Of a stretch of 64,000 bases of DNA, positions 36,884 through 45,562 are shown in pieces. Location: positions 16,036 to 80,035 of the IMG/VR virus record IMGVR_UViG_3300033182_000157; one strand, written 5' to 3'. The translations under genes and the position numbers were made by a program. The DNA comes from a virus. Within the stretch, counting starts at the first letter, position 1. Each line of letters opens with the position of its first letter. The notes beneath the pieces were generated by a model, which was not told the DNA's origin, searched no databases, and saw nothing but the letters and a program-made list of their open reading frames with translations.

Positions 36884-37424
36884 TGCTGAAGAACGTAAAA
36901 GAATATTTAGAGAACAGTTACAAAAAACACAACAACAAAAGTTTTATGTAGGTTTTGAGGATTCTGGGTTTATTACAAGCGTTGTATCCAATCCGGAACA
37001 ATTAACTACAAAGGCTTGTGAAATTTCTAAAGAACTAGCAGAAGGATTTTTATCAGGTACGATAAACAAAGACACTTATATTGCTCTTCCTATAGGCGAT
37101 GGTTGGGAAATAGTTAAGAAAGAACAGCAAAAAAATGTTGCTGAAGTTTCTCGTAATTTTTATAGGGTAGAAGAAAAGCAAGATAAAGTACAATTAGTGA
37201 TTAATGTACAGGATAGTACACTTACATTAGAAGTCGATAGTAGTGTAGATAAAAGTACACTAACGTCCTATGGACTATATGTTTGTGATAAAAACTGTTT
37301 TCACATGTTACATCAATCTATTGTATTAGACCCAGAAAGACGAGTATATCCTTTAACAAAAGTAGATGATATTGACATATACGCAGGCGCCCACGCAGTA
37401 GGATTAGGCATAACTTATGTTTGA
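36876..37424 (+). CDS. Unrecognised 182-aa protein in the glycosyltransferase operon
   Basis: No family recognised. The protein starts with a charged helix (AEERKRIFREQLQKTQQQK), continues as mixed alpha/beta with LPIGDGWEIVKKEQ and a beta-rich middle (VQLVINVQDSTLTLEVDSS), and ends with IYAGAHAVGLGITYV. There is no signal peptide, membrane segment or catalytic motif I can point to. It overlaps both neighbours by 8 bases, so it is translated together with the glycosyltransferase-like genes and may serve as a partner or substrate protein. Confidence 0.5.
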   Translation: MNSAEERKRIFREQLQKTQQQKFYVGFEDSGFITSVVSNPEQLTTKACEISKELAEGFLSGTINKDTYIALPIGDGWEIVKKEQQKNVAEVSRNFYRVEEKQDKVQLVINVQDSTLTLEVDSSVDKSTLTSYGLYVCDKNCFHMLHQSIVLDPERRVYPLTKVDDIDIYAGAHAVGLGITYV

Positions 37425-38745
37425 ACTAAAGTTTACTGATTACAATTTTTATTTTTTAGATCAAGGCAGTCCTAATGTCGAGGAAAACTACTACGATCTA
37501 ATTAACAAAGTGCCTTGGGCAATTAGAACAAACGCATTACCTTCTAATGAAAAGTATTTTGTTATAACAGACAATAGTAAGTTAGATGATAACTTTTTCA
37601 ATTTTACAACTAAGTTTGAAGATACGGTAGAAAATTCTACAATAGTATGGCAAAATGTAAGTGCTACTAATAGACTAACTTTTAATTCTAGCGGTTTACG
37701 TTGGGTAGGCGGCGATAGTTTTTCATTTGAAATACCTCAAGTAGGTGCGTATGTATTTCATAGTAGTTCTAACACACAAGCATACGATACAGCATACAAC
37801 GAAGTAACAAACTTAATAAATGAACATAGTTTAAAAAACATTAGCAACAGCGATTACAAAAAAATATTAGTATGGTGTAATGTTGGTGCTGATGTAGATT
37901 ACGGAGTTGAAAGTACTAAAGGTGCTAGACAAGCACTAGTTGACAACAACTTTGAAATAGATTTTGACGAGCCATATACTCCGTTACAAAGTGAATTCTT
38001 TAAAACAGTATACAAAACACCATATAGAATTGCTAATAAAATGATTAGAGAAAACGTTAATAGCAAATATGACATTGTGTTTATTTCTTATAACGAACCA
38101 AATGCGGAAGAAAATTGGCAGGCACTAAAAGCACGTTTTCCTAGAGCAAAAAGAGTACACGGTGTAAAAGGAATACACCAAGCACACATCGAAGCAGCCA
38201 AACAATGTTCTACAGAAATGTTTTGGGTAGTTGATGCAGATGCTAAAATTGACGAAGAGTTTAAATTTAACTATCTTGTTCCTAAACATGAATTAGACTT
38301 TGTTCACGTATGGCGTTCAAAAAATCCTGTAAATGATTTAATTTACGGATACGGCGGAGTAAAACTATTACCAACACAAAAAACAATCAATATGGATTTA
38401 TCTAAACCTGATATGACAACGAGTATATCAGATAAATTTAAACCAATGGGAACAGTATCAAATATTACAGCGTTTAATACAGATCCTTTTAATACTTGGA
38501 AATCAGCGTTTCGTGAATGCTGTAAATTAGCAAGTAAAAGTATTGACAGACAACACACTGAAGAAACAGAAGAACGTTTAACACATTGGCAGTTTGAAGG
38601 TGCTAATAGAAGATACGGAGAGTATGCTCAAATGGGCGCAAAACAAGGACGTGATTACGGAGAAGCAAATAGCAAATCTCCAAAAGACTTACGTAAGATA
38701 AATGACTTTGATTGGCTAAAGGAACAGTTTAATGAAAATACGTGA
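37417..38745 (+). CDS. Double-unit glycosyltransferase-like protein
   Basis: A 442-aa protein that appears to be an internal duplication. The first unit (about residues 1-190) begins with a degenerate block containing SPNVEENYYDLINKVPWA and ends with LVWCNVGADVDYGVES plus GARQ. The second (about 215-442) begins with VFISYNEPNAEENW and KRVHGV, has a DADA motif at about 272-275 typical of GT-A metal sites, and ends with RRYGEYAQMGAKQG and DFDWLKEQF. The same unit occurs once in the next gene. Proteins of this kind are found in marine T4-like phages as putative glycosyltransferases. The first unit has probably lost catalysis. Confidence 0.55.
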   Translation: MFELKFTDYNFYFLDQGSPNVEENYYDLINKVPWAIRTNALPSNEKYFVITDNSKLDDNFFNFTTKFEDTVENSTIVWQNVSATNRLTFNSSGLRWVGGDSFSFEIPQVGAYVFHSSSNTQAYDTAYNEVTNLINEHSLKNISNSDYKKILVWCNVGADVDYGVESTKGARQALVDNNFEIDFDEPYTPLQSEFFKTVYKTPYRIANKMIRENVNSKYDIVFISYNEPNAEENWQALKARFPRAKRVHGVKGIHQAHIEAAKQCSTEMFWVVDADAKIDEEFKFNYLVPKHELDFVHVWRSKNPVNDLIYGYGGVKLLPTQKTINMDLSKPDMTTSISDKFKPMGTVSNITAFNTDPFNTWKSAFRECCKLASKSIDRQHTEETEERLTHWQFEGANRRYGEYAQMGAKQGRDYGEANSKSPKDLRKINDFDWLKEQFNENT

Positions 38746-39646
38746 TATTGATATTATATATCTAAGTTATGACGAGCCTAACGCTGATGAAAATTACGCC
38801 GACTTGCTTACAAAAGCACCGTGGGCCAAACGTGTACACGGAGTAGAAGGTAGCGATGCTGCTCATAAAATGTGTGCTGAAATGTCAGAAACAGATCGCT
38901 TTATTACTGTTGACGGTGACAACAAAATTTATGCTGACTTTTTAGAGCAAGAGATAGATTTTAATCAACACAAATACATAAGTGAAAGCGTGTTAAGTTG
39001 GTGCGGTTATAATGTAGTCAATGGACTGATGTATGGCAATGGCGGGTTAAAATGCTGGCCTAAAGATGTTGTTTTAAATATGAAAACACACGAAGCAAGT
39101 GATCCAAACGATTTAGCAGCTCAAGTAGAATTCTGTTGGAACTTAGATTATGTACAAATGAGTAGTTGCTATTCAAAAGTATATAACAATGCCAGTCCTT
39201 GGCAAGCCTGGAGAGCAGGTTTTCGTGAAGGTGTTAAAATGAGTTTAGATCAAGGTAAGAGGTTTAATAGTCTTACATTTAGGGAAGAAGTATATTGGCA
39301 AAACTTACATAGGTTACTTATTTGGTGTAACGTAGGAAGCGATGTTGAAAACGGACTATGGGCAATGTATGGCGCAAGACAAGGCGCATACATGACAAAT
39401 CTTACAGACTGGGATTATGTAAATGTACGTGATTTCAAATACTTGAACAATCTCTGGAAAACTCAAGTAAGTAAAGAAGTAAATGAAGATAATTTAATGG
39501 ACAAAATAAACGATGTAGGAAACGCTCTACAACGTGATTTACATATTGCTGTAACTTCAGTGTTTACTCCAACACAAAGTAAACAGTTTAAGGAAAGTTA
39601 TACTAATACAGATAGGACAGGACAAGGATTTATTGATGTTGAATAA
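38732..39646 (+). CDS. Single-unit glycosyltransferase-like protein
   Basis: A 304-aa protein equivalent to one unit of the preceding gene: IIYLSYDEPNADENY, KRVHGVEG, then DGD at residues 61-63 in the place of the DxD motif, and later LIWCNVGSDVENGLWAMYGA with RQ. The shared order of motifs with both halves of the upstream gene shows repeated duplication. It overlaps that gene by 14 bases and the following radical SAM gene by 11 bases, placing all of them in one operon from the promoter at 34876. Substrate unknown. Confidence 0.55.
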   Translation: MKIRDIDIIYLSYDEPNADENYADLLTKAPWAKRVHGVEGSDAAHKMCAEMSETDRFITVDGDNKIYADFLEQEIDFNQHKYISESVLSWCGYNVVNGLMYGNGGLKCWPKDVVLNMKTHEASDPNDLAAQVEFCWNLDYVQMSSCYSKVYNNASPWQAWRAGFREGVKMSLDQGKRFNSLTFREEVYWQNLHRLLIWCNVGSDVENGLWAMYGARQGAYMTNLTDWDYVNVRDFKYLNNLWKTQVSKEVNEDNLMDKINDVGNALQRDLHIAVTSVFTPTQSKQFKESYTNTDRTGQGFIDVE

Positions 39647-41018
39647 ACTTGTAAAACGTTTAGGTAGACGATTAAAAATTGTAAAAGATCCTATTGATCG
39701 TATGTCAGAAGTAAAAGCAATTACTGATCAAATATCTCCTACCTTTTGTTTAGCAAAATGGCATCATACTACTATCTATTTACAAACTGGAGAAACACAC
39801 AGTTGTTATCATCCAGCACCGCATACAATACCGTTAGAAGAAATAGAAACAAATCCAAGTGCGTTACATAATACAAAAGAAAAGAAACAACAACGTTACC
39901 AAATGCTAAAAGGCGAAAAGCCTAGCGGTTGTCAGTATTGTTGGAACATTGAATGTATGGGCAAGGATTATATTAGTGACAGGCACGAACGTAATAGCGG
40001 AATCTATACAAAGCAACGACTACAAGAAATAGAAACAAACGATTGGAACTTTAATGTAAATCCTGAATACATTGAAATTTCGTTTGGCAATGAATGTAAT
40101 TTACGTTGCGGATACTGTCACCCTAAAGCAAGTAGTAGTTACTATAAAGAAATAGAACATTATGGCCCTTATAAAACTAAAAATCATACACAACACATAC
40201 GTAAATTAAACATTTATAAAAAGGAAGAAGAAAATCCTTATGTAGAAGCATGGTGGCGTTGGTGGCCTGAAGTAAGTAAAACTCTAAATATTTTGCGTAT
40301 TACCGGAGGGGAGCCACTACTACAACAAAGTACTTGGCGTCTGCTTGACGATTTAGAAACTAACCCTTTACCTAATCTTGAACTAAACATTAATTCTAAC
40401 TTAGCAGTAAAAAATGTACTAGTAAGACGCCTTGCTGATAAAGTAAATCATTTAGTTAAAAACGGAAAAATAAAACGTTTTAAACTTTTTACAAGTTTAG
40501 ATACTTGGGGCAAACCTGCCGAATATATTAGAACAGGTTTAGACTTACAGGTGTGGGAACAAAACTTTGATACGTGGATGACAAAAACAGATCAGCCTAT
40601 AACATTTATGGTAACGTTTAATATACTTTCAGTTACTACATTTGATCAATTGTTAGCAAAATTTTTAGAATGGCGTAAAAAATATCAAACAGGAAAAAGA
40701 CGTATTAGATTTGACACTCCGTATTTAAAAGAGCCTATTCAATATGATATGAATATACTTCCTAAAAGTTTTATGTCTTATATGGAACAACATTTACAGT
40801 TTATAAAAGACAATCAAGATGAAAATGACGTAAACAAATTTTCAAATCTTGAGTATGAAAAGTTCCGTCGTGTTGTAGATTATATGCGTACTACAGAATA
40901 TAGTACAGAGCGTTTAGAAGAAGGGCGTAAAGATTTTGTTATATGGTTTACTGAACACGATAAACGTAGAGGTACAAATTTTGCTGAAACGTTCCCAAAA
41001 CTAAAAAACGTTTTTTGA
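39636..41018 (+). CDS. Radical SAM enzyme with N-terminal twitch-like Cys segment
   Basis: ATG at 39636 is preferred to the TTG at 39633. The 460-aa protein has an N-terminal Cys-containing part (C38, C57, C99, C102) like the twitch domain that holds an auxiliary iron-sulfur cluster, then the radical SAM CxxxCxxC site (C154, C158, C161; NECNLRCGYC) and an SAM-contacting ITGGEPLL motif near residue 222. The C-terminus ends with RGTNFAETFPKLKNVF, a tail resembling that of the twitch radical SAM gene at 54243 (TNFKETFPEL). It would cleave SAM to start radical chemistry on an unknown substrate. It is the last gene of the first island operon and overlaps a convergent gene by 18 bases. Confidence 0.8.
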   Translation: MLNKLVKRLGRRLKIVKDPIDRMSEVKAITDQISPTFCLAKWHHTTIYLQTGETHSCYHPAPHTIPLEEIETNPSALHNTKEKKQQRYQMLKGEKPSGCQYCWNIECMGKDYISDRHERNSGIYTKQRLQEIETNDWNFNVNPEYIEISFGNECNLRCGYCHPKASSSYYKEIEHYGPYKTKNHTQHIRKLNIYKKEEENPYVEAWWRWWPEVSKTLNILRITGGEPLLQQSTWRLLDDLETNPLPNLELNINSNLAVKNVLVRRLADKVNHLVKNGKIKRFKLFTSLDTWGKPAEYIRTGLDLQVWEQNFDTWMTKTDQPITFMVTFNILSVTTFDQLLAKFLEWRKKYQTGKRRIRFDTPYLKEPIQYDMNILPKSFMSYMEQHLQFIKDNQDENDVNKFSNLEYEKFRRVVDYMRTTEYSTERLEEGRKDFVIWFTEHDKRRGTNFAETFPKLKNVF

Positions 41019-42233
41019 TTGGTAATGTTCGTCTACTTGAAGGTTGCCATTAGTATATCTTATAGAGTTTTCAACAAGTAATAAAAACTCATCTACACTG
41101 TACTGATTGTAGTCTGCTCTTTTATAGTTATAATTTAAGACATCGACATTTCCTAAAGACCAATCTATTTGTTGTGTACGATTCATTTTAGAAAGCAGTT
41201 TACATACTCTTTTAAGTTCTTTTTCTAAAGCAGCCCATCGTTTTGCTGGATCTCTTATAAAATCAAATTCATAATCAAACCAGTCAGTATAAAGTTTATA
41301 TCCTAATCTTGCTAGGTTATAGTTTTGCCCCATTTGCCCCCAAATAATTATAGGTACTTTTTGGGCAACAACTTTAAAAGTTTTTTCACTGTAGAACAGA
41401 CTAGTTTCATTCCAGTCACTTTGCATTGTTTCGCAGGTTAGGTTAAACAATACTTGTTGATTTAGTTTTATACCTAAGTCGTTTGCCCAGTTAGTTTCAA
41501 AGTCTTCAGTGTCGACAATCATGGGAGTATTTTTTGACATAAACTTATCCATAGAGTCAGTATGAAAATAATTGCTACGATATTCACCGGGACGTACTTT
41601 GTCGTGACTAATTAATCCGTGTTTTGCTAATCCGCTATCGTGTAAACGCCAAACAGCATAACTCCTCCAAAAACGTTTACGTCTATTTAAGTTAAGAAAG
41701 TATTTTCCGTTATAATTTTCTAACAATGATATATGTCTTGGCTTAGATTTGCCAGCATCTATGTACATTGCTTTTTGAAAACTGTCCCAATGCATCATTT
41801 CTATAACATTTATTTTATTTTTCTTTTCGGTTAAACCATGCCAATATACATCAAATATTCCTTTTTCTCGTAAATTTCCGCTAATAAAAAATATTCCAGC
41901 AGGGTCAATATTATGCTTTACCGCGCTATTATATAATGCTTGTGAAACAGCATGATGTGGAACAGCCCATCCTTCATGAGAACCGTCTAGTACAAATACA
42001 CATTGTTTGTTGCGTAACAGATCTAAAAAGTTAGTCTTGATGCTACCTAAGATATCACTATCAAGATATATTCCTTGTTTATATGAATACTGACACATCA
42101 TTACACAGACCTTGTCAAATTCTCTATTCTTCATAAACGACAAGTGTTTACGATAATGATGAAAACTACCAGGCGGGTCTATCATCTCTCTAACATAAGT
42201 TGTGTCATTTAGCCATTCAGAAAAATATATCAT
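41001..42233 (-). CDS. Glycosyltransferase-like protein, minus strand
   Basis: The start is taken as ATG at 42233 rather than the TTG three bases upstream. The 410-aa protein contains LFYSEKTFKVVAQKVPIIIW followed by GQMGQNYNLARLGY. This SEK(T)...K..P...G block matches the nucleotide-sugar-binding C-terminal half of fucosyltransferase-like and related phage glycosyltransferases. The middle is rich in Arg and aromatics (YFLNLNRRKRFWRSY). Located on the opposite strand, it overlaps the 3' end of the radical SAM gene by 18 bases and is divergent from the dehydrogenase gene. Assignment to a specific GT family is uncertain. Confidence 0.55.
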   Translation of the reverse strand: MIYFSEWLNDTTYVREMIDPPGSFHHYRKHLSFMKNREFDKVCVMMCQYSYKQGIYLDSDILGSIKTNFLDLLRNKQCVFVLDGSHEGWAVPHHAVSQALYNSAVKHNIDPAGIFFISGNLREKGIFDVYWHGLTEKKNKINVIEMMHWDSFQKAMYIDAGKSKPRHISLLENYNGKYFLNLNRRKRFWRSYAVWRLHDSGLAKHGLISHDKVRPGEYRSNYFHTDSMDKFMSKNTPMIVDTEDFETNWANDLGIKLNQQVLFNLTCETMQSDWNETSLFYSEKTFKVVAQKVPIIIWGQMGQNYNLARLGYKLYTDWFDYEFDFIRDPAKRWAALEKELKRVCKLLSKMNRTQQIDWSLGNVDVLNYNYKRADYNQYSVDEFLLLVENSIRYTNGNLQVDEHYQSKNVF

Positions 42234-42234
42234 C

Positions 42235-42243
42235 AATAAATAC
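42235..42243 (+). promoter_or_regulatory. Putative late promoter AATAAATAC upstream of nucleotide-sugar dehydrogenase
   Basis: AATAAATAC in the divergent gap, ending 35 bases before the dehydrogenase ATG at 42279. It is identical to the copies before gp6, the 203-aa gene and the third fibre. It is the only perfect copy noted within the enzyme island and suggests that this gene is made late. Confidence 0.5.
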
Positions 42244-42278
42244 TCTTATAATAACAGCAATATTTAGTGGAGTAATTT

Positions 42279-43505
42279 ATGAAGATTGGATTTATTGGCG
42301 TAGGCAAACTAGGTATGCCTTGTGCGGAAGAAATTGTACACAAAGGACACACTGTTGATGGGTACGATGTAGCAGAAGTACAAAGCGACTATGTAAACGT
42401 AGTAAATTCAATTGAAGAAGCAGTATCAAATAAGGAAATTGTGTTTATTGCTGTACCTACTCCGCACGATCCATTATATGATGGCAATGCACCAACAGCA
42501 CATTTACCTACAAAAGATTTCTCATACGATATTGTAAAAGAAGTTTTGTTTGAAGCAAACAAGCATATGACTGAAGATCAGTTATTAGTTCTTATTTCAA
42601 CAGTACTTCCAGGAACAACTCGTCAACAGTTTGTACAGTTAGTTACTAATACACGTTTTGTATATAACCCTTACTTGATTGCTATGGGCAGTGTAGCATG
42701 GGACATGGTAAATCCAGAGATGGTAATGATTGGCACAGAAGATGGACGCGAAACAGGTGATGCTAAACAACTTGTTGAATTTTATAAAACTGTAATGGAA
42801 AACGATCCGCGTTATGTTGTTGGAACTTGGGACGAGTGCGAGTGTATTAAAGTATTTTATAACACATTTATTTCTACTAAAATTAGTTTAGTGAATATGA
42901 TACAAGACGTAGCAGAAAAGCAAGGTAACATCAATGTTGATGTTGTTACTAAAGCACTTGCTGAAAGCACAATGCGTATTATGGGCAAGCAGTATATGAC
43001 TGCTGGAATGGGCGATGGCGGTGCGTGTCATCCACGTGATAATATTGCTCTACGTTATATGGCAGAAGAACTTGATTTAGGATATGATTTGTTTGATGCT
43101 ATTATGAATGCTCGTGAAATACAAGCAGAAAATTTAGCAAAAGAATTAGTAAAACACTCTAAAGAAAATAAGATGCCTATCTATATTCACGGTAAAGCAT
43201 ACAAACCAAAAGTATCGTACTTAGACGGTAGTTATAGTTTGTTAGTAGGACACTATTGCGAAGCAATGGGATACCCTGTAAAATATATTGATCCTTATAC
43301 TGGAGATGATTTTGAACCTAGCAAGCCGGGTGTATTTTTGTTAGCACATTCCGCAGAAGTAACGTATGAATATACAGGTAAACAAAGTACAGACGAATTA
43401 TATTGTGTTATACCAATGGGAAGTATTGTAATTGACCCTTGGCGTAAGTTTCAATCTCAAGCAAGTAAAGTAATACACTACGGAAATACCCGGAATAGAG
43501 CTTGA
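42279..43505 (+). CDS. UDP-glucose/GDP-mannose 6-dehydrogenase-like enzyme
   Basis: A 408-aa member of the nucleotide-sugar dehydrogenase family, which oxidises the sugar C6 alcohol to a carboxylate with two NAD+. The N-terminal Rossmann motif is GFIGVGKLGMP (residues 4-14). Residue 250 is the catalytic cysteine in GGACHPRDNIA, and YNTFISTKISLVNM carries the conserved lysine. IDPYTGDDFEP near the C-terminus fits the NAD- and substrate-binding domain. Product would be a uronic acid nucleotide sugar for the neighbouring transferases. Substrate specificity cannot be read from the sequence. Confidence 0.85.
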   Translation: MKIGFIGVGKLGMPCAEEIVHKGHTVDGYDVAEVQSDYVNVVNSIEEAVSNKEIVFIAVPTPHDPLYDGNAPTAHLPTKDFSYDIVKEVLFEANKHMTEDQLLVLISTVLPGTTRQQFVQLVTNTRFVYNPYLIAMGSVAWDMVNPEMVMIGTEDGRETGDAKQLVEFYKTVMENDPRYVVGTWDECECIKVFYNTFISTKISLVNMIQDVAEKQGNINVDVVTKALAESTMRIMGKQYMTAGMGDGGACHPRDNIALRYMAEELDLGYDLFDAIMNAREIQAENLAKELVKHSKENKMPIYIHGKAYKPKVSYLDGSYSLLVGHYCEAMGYPVKYIDPYTGDDFEPSKPGVFLLAHSAEVTYEYTGKQSTDELYCVIPMGSIVIDPWRKFQSQASKVIHYGNTRNRA

Positions 43506-43530
43506 CATTTCTAATAAGAGATGTTACTAT
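43502..43530 (+). promoter_or_regulatory. Sigma70-like promoter placed on top of a start codon
   Basis: TTGACA at 43502-43507 overlaps the stop of the dehydrogenase gene; a 17-base spacer leads to TACTAT at 43525-43530. A start point six to seven bases further falls at about 43537, exactly the ATG of the next gene, with no ribosome site between. This predicts a leaderless transcript unless read-through from upstream supplies a leader. Confidence 0.6.
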
Positions 43531-43536
43531 GTATAG

Positions 43537-44592
43537 ATGCAAAATGTCAACGATATTAAAACAGTTCATATTGAGCTAACTGATAAATGCCAAGCACAAT
43601 GTCCAATGTGTGCTAGAAACTATCACGGTGGCAAACCTCGTCCTTTTATTCGCAACGGCGATATTAGCATTGAACAATTTAAAGAATGGTTCCCTAAAGA
43701 CTTCCTAGCACAACTATCTAATTTTTATAGTTGTGGCAATTACGGCGATCCTGCTTTTGCTAGAGATTGTTTAGAAATCTATTCGTATGTACGAGAATGT
43801 AACCCGCATACAAGACTAGCAATACATACTAACGGTGGTATGCGAAATCCCGAATGGTGGACTAAACTAGCACAACACAACATTGAAGTTGTGTTTGCTG
43901 TAGACGGATTCAAAGGTAAACACGAGTTATATCGTAAGAACACAAATTTTGATAAAGTTATTGAAAATCTAACAGCATTTATAAACGCAGGAGGCACTGC
44001 AAAAGTTGATAGTCTTGTTTTCGCACACAATGAACGCGATGTAGAAGAACTAGAACAATATCTATTAGGGTTAGGTGTAGAAAGTGTAAATTTTGTTAGC
44101 ACAACAAGATTTTATGAAATGACAGAATTTGAAGTACATGATAATAATGGAAATGTACAATATAAAATACATCCTGCTCAGACGCCTAAGTATAAACGAA
44201 CACCAAACAACACGTTAAACGCATTAGTGGATAAAGAAGTACGAGATGCTGCTCTTGAAGCAGCAGAGATATCTCCTATATGCGAGAGCGAACAAGGTAT
44301 ATATGTTGATCCTTACGGAAATATATCACCGTGCTGTTGGATAGGTGGCGACTATTTAGAAGAACCAGTTAAAGAAACACTGCCGATACATTATCTTAGA
44401 AACATAAGTGTAGAAAATACTCAACAAATAATGAACGAAATAGGTGTTCCTAAATGCCAAGATGGTGTACTTGGAACTAATACAGTCTTGTTTGAAGAAC
44501 TTAACAAGTACTGGCAAGGTCCTGATAAATGTATGACTTGTGTGAAGGTATGCTCTAAAGCATTATATAATAGTAGAACGAAAAATGACTGA
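43537..44592 (+). CDS. Radical SAM/SPASM-type enzyme
   Basis: A 351-aa protein with the radical SAM site at C18, C22 and C25 (TDKCQAQCPMCARNY). SCGNYGDP stands where GGEP usually occurs. The C-terminal third has further cysteines, including CESEQGIYVDPYGNISPCCW and CMTCVKVC, a SPASM-type set for auxiliary iron-sulfur clusters. SPASM enzymes typically modify peptides, cofactors or sugars. No ribosome site precedes the ATG, which coincides with the predicted start of transcription. The 3' end overlaps the next radical SAM gene by 8 bases. Confidence 0.82.
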   Translation: MQNVNDIKTVHIELTDKCQAQCPMCARNYHGGKPRPFIRNGDISIEQFKEWFPKDFLAQLSNFYSCGNYGDPAFARDCLEIYSYVRECNPHTRLAIHTNGGMRNPEWWTKLAQHNIEVVFAVDGFKGKHELYRKNTNFDKVIENLTAFINAGGTAKVDSLVFAHNERDVEELEQYLLGLGVESVNFVSTTRFYEMTEFEVHDNNGNVQYKIHPAQTPKYKRTPNNTLNALVDKEVRDAALEAAEISPICESEQGIYVDPYGNISPCCWIGGDYLEEPVKETLPIHYLRNISVENTQQIMNEIGVPKCQDGVLGTNTVLFEELNKYWQGPDKCMTCVKVCSKALYNSRTKND

Positions 44593-45562
44593 CATTCCAT
44601 GGGATAATATTACACGATTTGGCCAAAAGACCCTCCTAAAGAGCCATCTTTTTACAGTCTCTTGGATCACCACTAGATATTGTAATTATGAGTGCTCTTA
44701 TTGCTGGCCTCACGCAAGATCTAGTACCCCAGATACAAACCCACTAGAATTGTACTTAAACACGATGGATAGTATCAAGGCACAGGCAAGAAACAATGGT
44801 TTTACAGATTTCCACTTCAGTTTTAGCGGAGGAGAACCTACAGTAAATAAGCACTTCTTGCCCTTAGTAGAACACTACTGTAACGACGAAGCACCAGAAT
44901 ATCAAAGCATACACATGACTACAAATCTGTCCCCAGGCAGCAAGTGGTGGAATAAGTACTTAGAAGCAACACAAACTCTACAGCGCAGAAGCGTAACAGC
45001 AAGTTTCCACGACGAGTTTGCTAAAGAACAAGAGTTTGGAGATAAGTGCTTACAACTAATGAATGGAGGAGTATATGTTACAATCAATCAAGTTATGGTT
45101 CCAGAAAAGTTTGACGAGCTTTACGAACGCTTGGGAAGATTTGCCGCCAGAGGTATTAATGTCACTCTCAAACCACAGTCCAATCCTACCGCTACAGCAG
45201 TGGTTGAAGGCTACACAGAAGAACAAATCCGAATCATGCGAGAAGGATTCCCACAGCAGTGGCAAGGCGAATCAGTCGCACAAGTTGCACTCTACGACAA
45301 AGAAGGACAAGAGTACGAATTAGATCAAGCAGAACGTTTTAATGCGTTTGGATTCAATAAATTTGAAGGTTGGTATTGTAACGCAGGATATCAAGGTATT
45401 GTAATACGTGAGAATGAAGTTAAACGTAGTTACAGTTGCCACGAAGAACCATTAGGTACACTAGAAAACTTTAAGATATTCGATGGCCCTCGTAGATGTA
45501 TAACTCCAACTTGCGTTAGTTCGGCAGACTCAAAACTGCCAAAGGTAAAATATGAAGGTTGA
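44585..45562 (+). CDS. Radical SAM enzyme with locally high GC
   Basis: A 325-aa protein with C33, C37 and C40 in TRYCNYECSYCWPHA and an FSFSGGEPT motif. C-terminal cysteines (WYCNAGYQ, SCHEEP, CITPTC) suggest at least one auxiliary cluster. Base use is unusual: by hand count line 45241-45300 is 31/60 G+C and 45121-45240 is 57/120, while lines in nearby genes run at about 25%. The C-terminal third returns toward the local average. The gene may be a recent acquisition or a chimera. It sits between another radical SAM gene and a methyltransferase, overlapping both. Confidence 0.82.
   Translation: MTDIPWDNITRFGQKTLLKSHLFTVSWITTRYCNYECSYCWPHARSSTPDTNPLELYLNTMDSIKAQARNNGFTDFHFSFSGGEPTVNKHFLPLVEHYCNDEAPEYQSIHMTTNLSPGSKWWNKYLEATQTLQRRSVTASFHDEFAKEQEFGDKCLQLMNGGVYVTINQVMVPEKFDELYERLGRFAARGINVTLKPQSNPTATAVVEGYTEEQIRIMREGFPQQWQGESVAQVALYDKEGQEYELDQAERFNAFGFNKFEGWYCNAGYQGIVIRENEVKRSYSCHEEPLGTLENFKIFDGPRRCITPTCVSSADSKLPKVKYEG

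Noticed and set aside
45063-45323. 86-aa + strand frame within the radical SAM gene at 44585
   Set aside because: An alternative-frame shadow caused by the GC-richer patch; translation has no recognisable features.
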